Positions 15,514 to 23,682 of a DNA stretch of 50,436 bases are shown in pieces (positions within the stretch are counted from its first letter, which is position 1; each line of letters opens with the position of its first letter). The position numbers and the translations under genes were made by a program. The notes under the pieces were generated by a model that saw only the letters and a program-made list of their open reading frames with translations, was not told the DNA's origin and made no database searches. Location of the stretch: NCBI GenBank assembly GCA_948442015.1, contig CAOJRP010000010.1:1-50436 (forward strand), read 5' to 3'. The stretch is from an uncultured Erysipelotrichaceae bacterium. GTDB taxonomy: Bacteria > Bacillota_I > Bacilli_A > RF39 > UBA660.

Positions 15514-16104
15514 TTACCATTCAATAATATTTAAATTATCAAATCTTTTTTTCCAACTTTCTACTTTCTTATCATAGAGTTCTTTAGAATTATCTTGATG
15601 TTTAATTGGTCTGATAGTTTTGTTAAATATATCACTTAATCCATAAGGGGCATAGACTTTAATTGAATTATTAACTTTAGTTATTCCAACAGAATGAACT
15701 GTTGCTATCCACTTATCAATTGCATCTTCCGAATTTTTATACTGTTTTATTTTCTTATTTTCATTTTCTTTTTTCCATAAATGCATTCTTGCTTCATTAT
15801 GAACATCAAATTCATAATTTAAACTTATTTCTTTAAAATGATTTATAATTTTTTCTTCGAGTTCTTTTTCATCTTCTTTTGTAAGATTATTACAATCATA
15901 ATATATAATATCTATATCTTTAATTCCATAATTTAATTCTTTTTTATCATAATAATTCCATATAGTTTGAAATATTGAACCTGCTGCAATATAAAAATTA
16001 GGCAAATTTAATTCTACCAAATAATCTAAAATTAACATTAAATCTTTATTTTGTCTAATTATTGATAAAAATAACTCATTTTGTTCATCTATACTTTTAT
16101 ACAT
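15514..16104 (-). CDS. Nucleotidyltransferase family protein (NTP_transf_6-like)
   Basis: A 196-residue protein resembling the NTP_transf_6 (DUF925) family: AAGSIFQTIWNYY with the GS of the nucleotidyltransferase fold, then IKDIDIIYYD with the metal-binding acidic pair, EFDVHNEARMHLW, and a late IRVYAPYGL-like stretch (IKVYAPYGLSDIFN). The family's target is not established. AGAAGGT precedes the ATG. It is the first gene of a probable operon with the queuosine-salvage and HD genes, served by an extended -10 promoter at 16131-16136. Confidence 0.8.
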   Translation of the reverse strand: MYKSIDEQNELFLSIIRQNKDLMLILDYLVELNLPNFYIAAGSIFQTIWNYYDKKELNYGIKDIDIIYYDCNNLTKEDEKELEEKIINHFKEISLNYEFDVHNEARMHLWKKENENKKIKQYKNSEDAIDKWIATVHSVGITKVNNSIKVYAPYGLSDIFNKTIRPIKHQDNSKELYDKKVESWKKRFDNLNIIEW

Positions 16105-16130
16105 TTCATAACCTTCTTAATACTAATTAA

Positions 16131-16139
16131 ATTATATCA
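16131..16139 (-). promoter_or_regulatory. Extended -10 promoter of the nucleotidyltransferase operon
   Basis: TGATATAAT on the minus strand is a TG-extended -10 element about 27 bases before the start codon. No good -35 box is seen, as is common with extended -10 promoters. Confidence 0.5.
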
Positions 16140-16167
16140 CATATTTTTTAAAACATGAGCACTTAAA

Positions 16168-16188
16168 AAAGTCCGCATAACGGACTTT
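16168..16188 (-). terminator. Terminator of the rplM-rpsI operon
   Basis: AAAGTCCG and CGGACTTT form a perfect 8-bp stem with a five-base loop on the minus strand, followed by TTTT, about 20 bases after the rpsI stop codon. Confidence 0.88.
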
Positions 16189-16209
16189 CCAAAATTTTCG
16201 AATACTGTC

Positions 16210-16629
16210 TTAACGTTTACTGAATTGTGGAGCACGACGAGCTTTTCTAAGACCAGGTTTCTTTCTTTCTTTAACCCTAGGGTCACGAGTAACAAAACCA
16301 GCAGTCTTTAATACTTTTCTATAAGCATCTTCTCTACCTTGGTCAGCATCAGCATCAAATAATAATAAGGCTCTAGTAATACCTAATCTAATAGCTCCTG
16401 TTTGACCAGAGAAGCCACCACCTTTAACAGTAACATCAATATCAAAATTACTTTCATTATTAGTTGCTACTAAAGGTTGTTTCAAATCCATAACTAATGT
16501 TGCATATGGCATATATTCATTAACATCTACACCATTTACTGTAATTTTTCCACTACCACTAGTTAATCTTACTTGAGCACTTGAACGTTTTCTTCTTCCT
16601 GTTGCTGTCCATACTTGTTTATTAGCCAT
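16210..16629 (-). CDS. rpsI: 30S ribosomal protein S9
   Basis: A 139-residue small-subunit protein; a few residues longer than most S9 proteins at the N-terminus. The family hallmarks are [14 protein letters not shown] at the start, [20 protein letters not shown] in the middle, and the basic tail ending QFSKR whose last residues reach the P-site tRNA. AAGGAGG lies before the ATG. It follows rplM by 14 bp and ends at a strong terminator, so the two form the usual L13-S9 operon. Confidence 0.98.
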   Translation of the reverse strand: MANKQVWTATGRRKRSSAQVRLTSGSGKITVNGVDVNEYMPYATLVMDLKQPLVATNNESNFDIDVTVKGGGFSGQTGAIRLGITRALLLFDADADQGREDAYRKVLKTAGFVTRDPRVKERKKPGLRKARRAPQFSKR

Positions 16630-16643
16630 AATTTAAGTCCTCC

Positions 16644-17075
16644 TTAATTAACTTTCATTTCTTCTGGTTTTTGAGCTTGATGTTTGTGTTCGCTCCCTGC
16701 ATAGACAAATAACTTTGTATACATTTGTCTACCTAATCTTCCTTTAGGTAACATTCCTTTAACAGCTCTTTCAACCATTTCTTCTGGATACTTTTCAATC
16801 ATTTCTCCAGCAGTTCTTTCTCTTAAACCACCAGCATATCTACTATGGTCATAGTAATACTTATCTGATAATTTATTACCTGTTAATTTAACTTTTTCTG
16901 CATTAATAACGATAACGTAATCGCCACAATCAATATGCGGAGTATATGTTGGTTTATGTTTTCCTCTTAAAACTGTAGCTACTTTTGTAGCAAGCCTTCC
17001 TAAACTAACTCCTTCAGCATCAATTACGTACCATTTACGTTCAACAGTTTCTTTCTTTTCCATAAATGTATTCAT
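16644..17075 (-). CDS. rplM: 50S ribosomal protein L13
   Basis: A 143-residue large-subunit protein that acts early in 50S assembly. Typical features are [16 protein letters not shown], the ABC of [30 protein letters not shown] and [23 protein letters not shown] precedes the ATG. Its transcript begins at a canonical promoter and carries an L13-type leader, so it is probably autoregulated together with rpsI. Confidence 0.98.
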   Translation of the reverse strand: MNTFMEKKETVERKWYVIDAEGVSLGRLATKVATVLRGKHKPTYTPHIDCGDYVIVINAEKVKLTGNKLSDKYYYDHSRYAGGLRERTAGEMIEKYPEEMVERAVKGMLPKGRLGRQMYTKLFVYAGSEHKHQAQKPEEMKVN

Positions 17076-17079
17076 AATA

Positions 17080-17150
17080 ATTTCCTTTCTTTATGTCCAC
17101 ACTTCAAACTTTCCCAGGGTTTTTGTGTTTCCATAAATAAAATGTACCAG
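17080..17150 (-). ncRNA. Ribosomal protein L13 leader
   Basis: The rplM untranslated region contains ACAC...GTGT flanking a CCC-T-GGG core and the sequence GGGAAAGTTTGA, which resembles the L13 leader motif of Firmicutes. The leader is expected to be the site where L13 represses its own operon. Boundaries are approximate. Confidence 0.6.
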
Positions 17151-17155
17151 TTAAA

Positions 17156-17183
17156 ATTATAGCAAAATTAAGCAAAAAGTCAA
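17156..17183 (-). promoter_or_regulatory. Promoter of the rplM-rpsI operon
   Basis: TTGACT (17183-17178) and TATAAT (17161-17156) are 16 bases apart on the minus strand, in the gap between the lipoprotein gene and rplM. Confidence 0.8.
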
Positions 17184-17201
17184 TAACTTTAGTAAATTTT
17201 T

Positions 17202-17756
17202 CTAATAAGTCAATTCTAATTCTTTATTGTCTCTATTTTCCCTTACTTTTTCATTATAGAAAACAATTAATTCATCTATTGGATACTCTTCTTCAAGCCA
17301 GCCAGATTGAAAAACATAATTGAATAGATTTTCTTCTTCTACTATTTCTAAACTCTCTCCTCTTTCTAAAGTTGGTTCTGTAGTAATATCAAGTGTGTCC
17401 CAATGATATTTTATTAAAGCAATTCTTGACTCAAAGTCAATATAATATAAATCCGAGTAAGAAGGTGCATACATAGGGTCTGTTTTATTTAGATAAACTC
17501 CCATAAGTTTAGGTTCATATGTTATATCACCTTGTTTTAAAGTAACTATTTTTATAGCACCTTTTTCTAGGTTGTCATAAGATATTGTACCATTATAAGT
17601 TATCTCATCATCGAAAGAAGAAAAATAAATTGCATCTGTTTCCGTCTGATAGCCTAAATACATTACAGATTTATTTTCTTCACCACATCCTGTTAAGCAC
17701 AATAGTGCAGATAATCCCATAACTGCTCTTAAATTATTTCTTTTATACTTTTCCAT
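17202..17756 (-). CDS. Putative lipoprotein
   Basis: A 184-residue protein with a basic start, a short hydrophobic stretch (AVMGLSALL) and the lipobox LTGC at about residues 21-24, so it is probably a membrane-anchored lipoprotein on the outer face. The rest is acidic and rich in Tyr, Asp and Glu. No family is recognised. AGGAAGAG lies six bases before the ATG at 17756, favouring it over an in-frame ATG seven codons upstream. It sits between truA and rplM, where most Firmicutes have no gene. Confidence 0.75.
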   Translation of the reverse strand: MEKYKRNNLRAVMGLSALLCLTGCGEENKSVMYLGYQTETDAIYFSSFDDEITYNGTISYDNLEKGAIKIVTLKQGDITYEPKLMGVYLNKTDPMYAPSYSDLYYIDFESRIALIKYHWDTLDITTEPTLERGESLEIVEEENLFNYVFQSGWLEEEYPIDELIVFYNEKVRENRDNKELELTY

Positions 17757-17813
17757 ACTTCTCTTCCTTTGCTGCATTGCTATTATAGCACTTCTATTCT
17801 AAATAACAAAGAA

Positions 17814-18533
17814 CTAATATTCTATATCTTCCAAATAAAGTCCACAGGCCGGTGCTGTAAATAAAGACATGTTTTCTTCTCCTTTAAGCATCTCTTTGAC
17901 CTTATCAAGTGTTTCTTTTCCTCTTCCCACTTCAATCATCGCACCCACTAAATTTCTTACCATATAGCGATAAAAACTCTTACCTATAAAACTTATTTCT
18001 AAAATATTTTTCTTCTTTTTAAATTTGATATCATAAATAATTGCTGTATAATCTACTCTTTCCCCTGAAACAAAATTTCGAAAATCATGAACTCCTAAAA
18101 ATAATTTCCCACATTTCTTCATTTTGGAAATATCTAACTTATACGGACACCAAAATGCATAATCTGCTATAATAGGATTATATTCGCCTAAATTAATTTT
18201 ATATACATATTTTTTCTTTTTTACGTTAAATCTCGCATGAAAATCATCTTCTACAACTTTACAATCTTTAACATATACATAATCACTCAGAAGAGAGTTT
18301 ATTGCATTTTTAAGTCTTTCACTTGGAATATCAATACTCAAATCAAATGAAACCTTTTGACCACTAGCATGAACTCCTCTATCGGTTCTTCCTGCTCCTT
18401 TGACTTCAATAGGACTTTTATTAATTTTAGATAAGGCATTTTCTAATTCCTTTTGGACTGAGGAACCTTTATTTAACCTTTGAAAACCTAGAAATTTGCT
18501 ACCATCATAAGATATTGTTATTAAATATTTCAT
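17814..18533 (-). CDS. truA: tRNA pseudouridine(38-40) synthase TruA
   Basis: A 239-residue pseudouridine synthase that modifies uridines 38-40 in the tRNA anticodon arm. The catalytic Asp lies in GAGRTDRGVHA, with conserved YDGSKFLGFQ at the N-terminus and GKSFYRYMVRNLVGAMIEVGRG in the C-terminal half. Length is normal. It follows the ECF-type ATPase genes by eight bases; the ecfT gene that usually stands between them is absent. Confidence 0.97.
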   Translation of the reverse strand: MKYLITISYDGSKFLGFQRLNKGSSVQKELENALSKINKSPIEVKGAGRTDRGVHASGQKVSFDLSIDIPSERLKNAINSLLSDYVYVKDCKVVEDDFHARFNVKKKKYVYKINLGEYNPIIADYAFWCPYKLDISKMKKCGKLFLGVHDFRNFVSGERVDYTAIIYDIKFKKKKNILEISFIGKSFYRYMVRNLVGAMIEVGRGKETLDKVKEMLKGEENMSLFTAPACGLYLEDIEY

Positions 18534-18541
18534 CTAACACC

Positions 18542-19330
18542 TTAAACATCACGATAAATTCCTTTAATTAATTCTTTTAAATCTGTATATTCTTCAATTT
18601 GATGCCCTTTCTTATTAACATATTTGATAAACTCAATAATTTTTGGTTTGTCACAATAATTATACAACTTTTCATTATAAAAATCCTTTTTAGTTCCCTT
18701 TAAAGCTACTTCTCCCTTGTTAATAACTAGATAATTATCAACAAGTATAGTTAAAAAATCAATATCATCACTAATTACAATAATAGTTTTTTTATATCTT
18801 TCTTTTAACTTAATTAATAATTTTTTTAAGTCTTTCTTATCTTTATAATTCATTCCAAACTCAATATTATCCAATATTATTAATGATGGATTAGTTATTA
18901 ATCCACAAGCTAAGCTTAATTTACTTTTTTCGATAGATGATAAACTGTTAGGATTTCTTTCTAAAATAGTTGGGGATAAATTAACTAATTTTAAAGCATC
19001 AAGATATTTTTTATCTTTTTCTTTAGTTAAAGGATTGATATATAATTCTAATTCATCTTGCACACCATTAGTTAAAAATTTCTTTTCAGTATAGTTATTA
19101 ACAAGACCTATTTTTATTTTAATATCATTTATAGTGTTACTATTGCTATCTTTATTAAATTCCTCTTTATCAAATAAAATACTACCATTAGCAGGTTTTT
19201 GATGAAGTAATAATAAATCTAGAAGAACTTGTTTATCATCACAAATTAAAGCTAATATTTCTCCTTTCAAGACCTTAAATGAAATATTATTTAAAGTGTC
19301 TATTGATACATCGTTAAATTCTATTTCCAT
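18542..19330 (-). CDS. Degenerate ECF-type ATPase (EcfA2 position)
   Basis: A 262-residue ABC ATPase relative in the position of ecfA2. The fold is recognisable (ISFKVLKGEILALI, KIGLVNN, LSSIEKSKLSLACGLI, LIILDNIEFG, IIVISDDIDFL), but the Walker A loop reads ICDDKQVLLD and lacks the GxxGxGKS needed to bind nucleotide; the signature LSGGQ is LSSIE, and the catalytic Glu after Walker B is Asn. The protein probably cannot hydrolyse ATP on its own. Its start overlaps the end of the partner gene by ten bases, so expression is coupled. Confidence 0.8.
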   Translation of the reverse strand: MEIEFNDVSIDTLNNISFKVLKGEILALICDDKQVLLDLLLLHQKPANGSILFDKEEFNKDSNSNTINDIKIKIGLVNNYTEKKFLTNGVQDELELYINPLTKEKDKKYLDALKLVNLSPTILERNPNSLSSIEKSKLSLACGLITNPSLIILDNIEFGMNYKDKKDLKKLLIKLKERYKKTIIVISDDIDFLTILVDNYLVINKGEVALKGTKKDFYNEKLYNYCDKPKIIEFIKYVNKKGHQIEEYTDLKELIKGIYRDV

Positions 19331-20019
19331 ATATTTTTCACCATCGCTTCCTTATTTAAGTAAATATCATCTAATAATCCATAAAGTCCAAGTTGAATAG
19401 ATAAATCCACATAAAAAGGTAAATTAAATCCTAATCTTCTTATTAATTTTTCTTCTTTAAAAACAGATAAAGTAGGTCCTTCAATAGCTATTTCACCTCT
19501 ATATAATACTATTAAATAATCTGTATATAAAGTATCCTCTTCATTACTAACAATATTTATTAAAGTAATCTTCTTATCTTTTAAATATTTTATTAATTTC
19601 TTTTTAAAACTACTATCTAAATAATTAAAGATATTATCTAGTATTAATACTTCTCTTTTCAAGGATAAAGCATTCATAATAGCAATTACCATCTTATCTT
19701 TTTTACTTAATTTCTTATTCTTTAAGTCTTCAACATCAAAATATATTAGTAAACTAGATATTTCTAATTCATCTATATTATTTACTATTACTTCTTCATT
19801 AACTAAAGTAACTTTATCGTTTGATAACTCATTATTTACTAATACTTCTCCCTCATATGGAATAATACCTGCAATAATTTTAGCTAGAGTTGACTTCCCA
19901 CTGCCACAAGACCCCATAATGGAATAAGTATTATAACTACTTAAAGATAGATTAAAATTTTTAAAAATAGTTTGATTATCATAATTAAAAAATATATTAT
20001 TTAAAATAATACTATTCAT
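19321..20019 (-). CDS. Divergent ECF-type ATPase (EcfA1 position)
   Basis: A 232-residue ABC ATPase in the position of ecfA1. Walker A is intact (GSCGSGKST, about residues 36-44), but the signature is degenerate (LSKKDK in place of LSGGQ-) and Walker B ends LILDN with Asn instead of the catalytic Glu. The last part (RRLGFNLPFYVDLSIQLGL) resembles the substrate-module-binding end of EcfA proteins. With its equally degenerate partner and no ecfT nearby, it may form an ATP-binding but slowly hydrolysing pair, or be decaying. The ATG at 20019 follows AAGGTGG. Confidence 0.82.
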   Translation of the reverse strand: MNSIILNNIFFNYDNQTIFKNFNLSLSSYNTYSIMGSCGSGKSTLAKIIAGIIPYEGEVLVNNELSNDKVTLVNEEVIVNNIDELEISSLLIYFDVEDLKNKKLSKKDKMVIAIMNALSLKREVLILDNIFNYLDSSFKKKLIKYLKDKKITLINIVSNEEDTLYTDYLIVLYRGEIAIEGPTLSVFKEEKLIRRLGFNLPFYVDLSIQLGLYGLLDDIYLNKEAMVKNIWK

Positions 20020-20079
20020 AGAAACCACCTTAAGTAAGTATTATAAACATATTTCATAAAAAAAGAAAGAATTTTCTTT

Positions 20080-20616
20080 TTAACTTCCCACCTTATAAAC
20101 GTACTTCTCTATTTCCACAGCCTTATTTTCTTCTAAACTCTTTTTAACATCTAATATTCTTTGATTATAACTTCCTCTAAATTTCACTTCAAAACACTTT
20201 TTCTCAAGCTCAAATTTCCCATCAACTAAAACATCAATCTCACTTAAAACATCTTTGATTACTTTATTTCTCCTAGCCATACTTAATAATTCTTCAAAAG
20301 TAAAACCTGTATAACACCAAACATCCATACCTAATTTATGGGTATATTTAGCTAATTCAAGTAAAGCTTCTGGTTGATAAAGAGGGTCGCCACCCGAAAA
20401 AGTAATTCCCTTTTGAAACTCTAAATTATCTATCTGTTTTTTTACTTCTTCTACTTCCACTAACTTTCCAGCTTTAAAATCATGAGATTCAGGATTATGA
20501 CATCCCTTACAATTATGAGCACATCCTTGAAACCAAATTACCGTTCTAATGCCTTCCCCATCAACAATACTATCTTGTTGTAAAGGGGCCGCTAATCTTA
20601 CATATAATTTATCCAT
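20080..20616 (-). CDS. nrdG: Anaerobic ribonucleotide reductase activase
   Basis: A 178-residue radical-SAM activase that makes the glycyl radical on NrdD under anaerobic conditions. The 4Fe-4S motif CAHNCKGC (C-x3-C-x2-C) follows VDGEGIRTVIWFQG, and TFSGGDPLYQPE is the SAM-binding GGE-like motif. GGTGG five bases before the ATG at 20616 decides the start. The partner nrdD is not in the window; usually the two genes are adjacent. A weak hairpin with a T-run follows the gene. Confidence 0.93.
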   Translation of the reverse strand: MDKLYVRLAAPLQQDSIVDGEGIRTVIWFQGCAHNCKGCHNPESHDFKAGKLVEVEEVKKQIDNLEFQKGITFSGGDPLYQPEALLELAKYTHKLGMDVWCYTGFTFEELLSMARRNKVIKDVLSEIDVLVDGKFELEKKCFEVKFRGSYNQRILDVKKSLEENKAVEIEKYVYKVGS

Positions 20617-20642
20617 ATAAACCACCACATACTTATTATACT

Positions 20643-20668
20643 AAAAAAAAGAAGATTATTCATCTTTC
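20643..20668 (-). terminator. Terminator after divIC
   Basis: AAGAT and ATCTT form a short stem over the divIC stop codon, followed on the minus strand by C and eight T. Confidence 0.6.
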
Positions 20669-20988
20669 TCTTTATCAAGTCCAGGTATTCTAAGAATTAA
20701 TTCTCCCTGTTTAGAATATAAATACTTTTCTCTTGCATATCTAGCTATGTAATCTGGGTCTTCTAATTTTGTAACTTCTGATTGTAAAGAAGCTTCCTCC
20801 TCTAATAAATTATCTAACTCAGCACTTAATAATTCTGTTTCTTTTTTATTTTTATAGATTTGTGTCCAAGTTGGAAACATCGTTCCTATAAGTAAAGAGA
20901 ATAAACCTATAATAGCAAATCCTAACATAAATAAACGCTTACGACTAGATGTATAAGCTCCACGTTTTTTCTTGTTACTTTTAGTCAT
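20656..20988 (-). CDS. divIC: DivIC/FtsB-like cell-division protein
   Basis: A 110-residue septum-formation-initiator protein. A basic cytoplasmic start (KSNKKKRGAYTSSRKR) is followed by one membrane helix (about residues 20-40) and a coiled coil (ETELLSAELDNLLEEEASLQSEV) outside, then DPDYIARYAREKYLYSKQGE, the conserved FtsB/DivIC end. It forms part of the divisome with FtsL and DivIB. The ATG at 20988 has GGGGTG six bases upstream. The neighbours yabP and yabQ match the Bacillus order. Confidence 0.92.
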   Translation of the reverse strand: MTKSNKKKRGAYTSSRKRLFMLGFAIIGLFSLLIGTMFPTWTQIYKNKKETELLSAELDNLLEEEASLQSEVTKLEDPDYIARYAREKYLYSKQGELILRIPGLDKEKDE

Positions 20989-21045
20989 TCTCTTCACCCC
21001 ATTTTCTATTAAAATTATATCACTTTTGGAAGAGGTAAAATAGAA

Positions 21046-21333
21046 TTATTTCTTAAACTTGACACTTATTAGTTTTTCTTTACACTTAAAATAAAATTCA
21101 AAGCCTAAAATAAAAACTAAATAAAAATATATATGAATTATTCCATTATTTATATAATACAAAATTGTAATATAAAGAATAGATAATACTATACAAAGTA
21201 AAATAATATTAATTAATTTTAATATAGGAAAAGTTTTTTTAAGAAGTGCTATATTTATGGTAACTAAAAAATTAAATAAAAAGCCATATATAAAGGAAAA
21301 TAACAAAGAAGTTAATTGAACATTAGAAGTCAT
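21046..21333 (-). CDS. yabQ: Spore cortex protein YabQ
   Basis: A 95-residue protein made of several membrane helices (about residues 8-28, 36-58, 64-80) with a basic tail. Size, topology and position between yabP and divIC identify it as YabQ, an outer-forespore-membrane protein required for cortex formation. Its start overlaps the yabP stop by four bases (ATGA), so translation is coupled. Sequence similarity within this family is low; context carries much of the call. Confidence 0.8.
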   Translation of the reverse strand: MTSNVQLTSLLFSFIYGFLFNFLVTINIALLKKTFPILKLINIILLCIVLSILYITILYYINNGIIHIYFYLVFILGFEFYFKCKEKLISVKFKK

Positions 21334-21617
21334 TTGAACAACTTACTTATAATACTTTCTTTGCCACTTTCGCGACTTTCAGTATAAGCTATACTATTAA
21401 CTTTTCCTTTAATTGAGACATTTCCATCATGAGTATCTAACTTAACTAATTCAAGTCCTTCACCCTTAAGTAGCAAAATTCCTAAATTAGTATCCATTAA
21501 AAACTCTTCATTATCAAAGCTAGTAATTTTTTTAATTCCTGTCATATAAATTTGACTACGGTCTGAAATCTTTATGTCATGTGTACTAGTAACAATACTG
21601 TCTATAATTTTTTCCAT
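21330..21617 (-). CDS. yabP: Sporulation protein YabP
   Basis: A 95-residue YabP-family protein: HDIKISDRSQIYMTGIKKITSFDNEEF followed by LLLKGEGLELVKLDTHDGNVSIKGKV are characteristic. YabP works with YabQ in building the spore cortex. GGAGAG lies before the ATG. Two genes downstream (yabQ, divIC) follow in the Bacillus order. Confidence 0.92.
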   Translation of the reverse strand: MEKIIDSIVTSTHDIKISDRSQIYMTGIKKITSFDNEEFLMDTNLGILLLKGEGLELVKLDTHDGNVSIKGKVNSIAYTESRESGKESIISKLFK

Positions 21618-21643
21618 ATATTCTCTCCTTATTAGAATATATG

Positions 21644-21669
21644 AAAAAAGACTCTTAATTATGAGTCTT
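21644..21669 (-). terminator. Terminator after spoVG
   Basis: AAGACTC and GAGTCTT form a 7-bp stem with an eight-base loop on the minus strand, followed by TTTT. The spoVG stop codon touches the stem. Confidence 0.82.
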
Positions 21670-21952
21670 ATTCTTCTTCAGTATTTGTTTGTGCTTCAGG
21701 AGCATTTTCAAATGCTTCTAAAATAGCATCTTGTAATGTCCCACGAACTTCAGGATTAATTGGATGTGCTATATCTCTATAACTACCTGTAGCAGTTTTT
21801 CTGCTAGGCATAGCAATGAATAAACCGTTGTCTCCTTCAATGATTCTAATGTCATGTACTGCAAATGAGTCATCTAATACTACTGATGCAATACCTTTCA
21901 TTCTTGAACCTTCTTTTTCAATCTTGTGTACATTTACTGATGTAACTTTCAT
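21668..21952 (-). CDS. spoVG: Regulator SpoVG
   Basis: A 94-residue SpoVG protein, a small RNA/DNA-binding regulator that affects septation and sporulation in Bacillus and virulence in other Firmicutes. Conserved stretches are MKVTSVNVHKI, GIASVVLDDSFAVHDIRII and GLFIAMPSRKT, followed by DIAHPINPEVR. The acidic tail is variable. GGAGTG precedes the ATG. It has its own promoter and terminator, so it is monocistronic. Confidence 0.97.
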   Translation of the reverse strand: MKVTSVNVHKIEKEGSRMKGIASVVLDDSFAVHDIRIIEGDNGLFIAMPSRKTATGSYRDIAHPINPEVRGTLQDAILEAFENAPEAQTNTEEE

Positions 21953-21988
21953 AATAACACTCCTTCTAAGTTATAACAACCTAATTAC

Positions 21989-22017
21989 ATTTTAAGACAA
22001 TTTAGAAAGTTATGCAA
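21989..22017 (-). promoter_or_regulatory. Promoter of spoVG
   Basis: TTGCAT (22017-22012) and TAAAAT (21994-21989) are 17 bases apart on the minus strand, just downstream of the veg stop codon. The Bacillus gene uses sigma-H; this spacing and sequence look more like sigma-A. Confidence 0.6.
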
Positions 22018-22023
22018 CTATTT

Positions 22024-22233
22024 TTATAAGTATTCTATTTTTATGTCACCAATTAAGACATCAGAATACGAAAAACTTTTACTAATGTCCCTTGATGAAA
22101 CTGTAAAAATATTTGGGTATACTTCTTTTATATTACCCACTACTACTTCTCTTCGATTACGCATACCATAAACTGTAATTCTTACTTTTTTGCCAATATT
22201 TCTTTCTAATTCTTTTTTTATATCACTTACCAA
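22024..22233 (-). CDS. veg: Veg family protein
   Basis: A 69-residue Veg (DUF1021) protein. The pattern SDIKKELERNIGKKV, then RNRREVVVGNIKEVYPNIFTVS, is typical of this small beta-barrel family, which influences biofilm matrix genes in Bacillus. The start is TTG at 22233, preceded by GGGGG nine bases upstream; no ATG is available at the right place. It begins 14 bases after yabG, as in Bacillus, and is probably co-transcribed with it. Confidence 0.88.
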   Translation of the reverse strand: MVSDIKKELERNIGKKVRITVYGMRNRREVVVGNIKEVYPNIFTVSSRDISKSFSYSDVLIGDIKIEYL

Positions 22234-22247
22234 AAATTTCTTCCCCC

Positions 22248-23024
22248 TTATCTTGGATATCCAACAAACATTAGTCCATTACAAACAAGTCCACCAACAC
22301 CATTTTTACCATATTTTGTTTTCTCAAGTAAATCTAATAAATCAATTTCTTTATTTCTTTCCGTTAAAGCTAGTGTTGTCGCAATTATAGCAGGGTCTAG
22401 AGCATGAATATTAACCCTTTTAGGGCTTGATGCGAAATTAGCTCCTGCTTTTATTAATTCTTCATAATTACTTTGACAAGCTCCAGCTATAATAACTAAC
22501 TTATCATGACTTTTTTCGTACATTCTAGCTTTCTTAACTGCTTCAATAAAGTTAGAAGAATTTTTATAGCTTTTACTATCATTAATATTTCCTTTGTTTC
22601 TATAATAAGCATCATGACCAGTAATAATTGTAATATCTGGATTATATTGTTTTAAAAGTGAGGTAATCTCTGCACTTATTTTATCTTCTTTAATATTTTT
22701 CCCTACAGCAAAGACATTAGCTTTTTTATAAAACTCCATACATCTTTCTAAGTATTCGGAATCCCCATCTATATGAAGGATTTTCGCGGGCAAATAAAAA
22801 AATTCGCTTCTATCCATACCCAGTTCATCAATTACTGATTCTGCAAACTCATCATCATTACGTAGTTCTTCTACTAAGACTAAATCTTCTATAGGACTAT
22901 CAGCATAAAGTCTTACATTTTTTCCTTTTAAATATATAACATCTTCTTCAATATTAATAATTGTAAAAATAATATCATTGTCATGACTTTTTCGGCTAAC
23001 AAAATCCCCTATTTTAAAATTCAT
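22248..23024 (-). CDS. yabG: Sporulation protease YabG
   Basis: A 258-residue YabG peptidase. The SH3-like start (FKIGDFVSRKSH), LPAKILHIDGDSEYL, ITGHDAYY and IIAGACQSNYEELIKAGANFASSPKRVNIHALDP are family signatures; the conserved His and Cys in the last two are the likely catalytic residues. YabG trims spore-coat and cortex proteins during sporulation. Position between ksgA and veg matches Bacillus, though here the lipoprotein cluster lies between ksgA and yabG. Confidence 0.94.
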   Translation of the reverse strand: MNFKIGDFVSRKSHDNDIIFTIINIEEDVIYLKGKNVRLYADSPIEDLVLVEELRNDDEFAESVIDELGMDRSEFFYLPAKILHIDGDSEYLERCMEFYKKANVFAVGKNIKEDKISAEITSLLKQYNPDITIITGHDAYYRNKGNINDSKSYKNSSNFIEAVKKARMYEKSHDKLVIIAGACQSNYEELIKAGANFASSPKRVNIHALDPAIIATTLALTERNKEIDLLDLLEKTKYGKNGVGGLVCNGLMFVGYPR

Positions 23025-23043
23025 TATATCACCATTAAATAAT

Positions 23044-23070
23044 ATGAAAAAAAGGAATTTTTTATTCCTT
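23044..23070 (-). terminator. Terminator after the envelope lipoprotein cluster
   Basis: AAGGAAT and ATTCCTT form a perfect 7-bp stem with a five-base loop on the minus strand, followed by seven T. Confidence 0.85.
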
Positions 23071-23105
23071 AAGAAATTTTATTAGTTTTAAATAACAATT
23101 TTTAA

Positions 23106-23663
23106 TTATTTTTCTAATTCACATATTAAATTATCAAAAGAACATTTTATTATAATTGTTCTATATGAATAAGAGCAGTCTGCTAAAAAATAAATAAATT
23201 CAGGTGTAACATCTTTAATTCCATAAATAGATGTATCTTGAGAAATTTTGGACATATCAAAGTTTAATTCTTTTGTTTTAATGTTTTCCTTATCTAACTC
23301 TAATTCTAAATAGTTCTCATCATCTATCGCATAAAATTTGTTCAAACTATTTTTAAAGTCTTGATAAAAATAGAAAATTGAATTATTACCATCAAACTCT
23401 TTTAAAAGGATATATTCATCTTCATTTATTTGATAAAATAAGCCATATAAATTTCTTTCGCTATCTTCTTTTGTAATATTAGCAACTACGTACATATTTT
23501 GATTTTTATCATTTTTAAAAATATATCTTATAGAATCATCATTCTCATTAATTTCTTTTTTACTATAATGGGGAAAAGTATTATATTGATTTTCTTCATC
23601 TATTTGCTTTCCACAACTACATATTATTAAACATATAAATAATACAACTATAATTTTTTTCAT
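23106..23663 (-). CDS. Putative lipoprotein, intact copy
   Basis: A 185-residue lipoprotein: MKKIIVVLFICLIICSCGK has a classical signal with lipobox ICSC. The mature part is acidic with many Tyr and Phe and ends in ECEL-like IIIKCSFDNLICELEK, with paired cysteines. I do not recognise a family. A decayed paralogue lies at 25692-26182; the two share the signal, MYVVANIT/IYVVADIT, a Phe-rich linker, VTPEF(I/V)Y and KCSFD at the C-terminus. It is the last gene of a cluster with two membrane-protein genes. Confidence 0.78.
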   Translation of the reverse strand: MKKIIVVLFICLIICSCGKQIDEENQYNTFPHYSKKEINENDDSIRYIFKNDKNQNMYVVANITKEDSERNLYGLFYQINEDEYILLKEFDGNNSIFYFYQDFKNSLNKFYAIDDENYLELELDKENIKTKELNFDMSKISQDTSIYGIKDVTPEFIYFLADCSYSYRTIIIKCSFDNLICELEK

Positions 23664-23682
23664 TTTAAACACCTACTTATCA

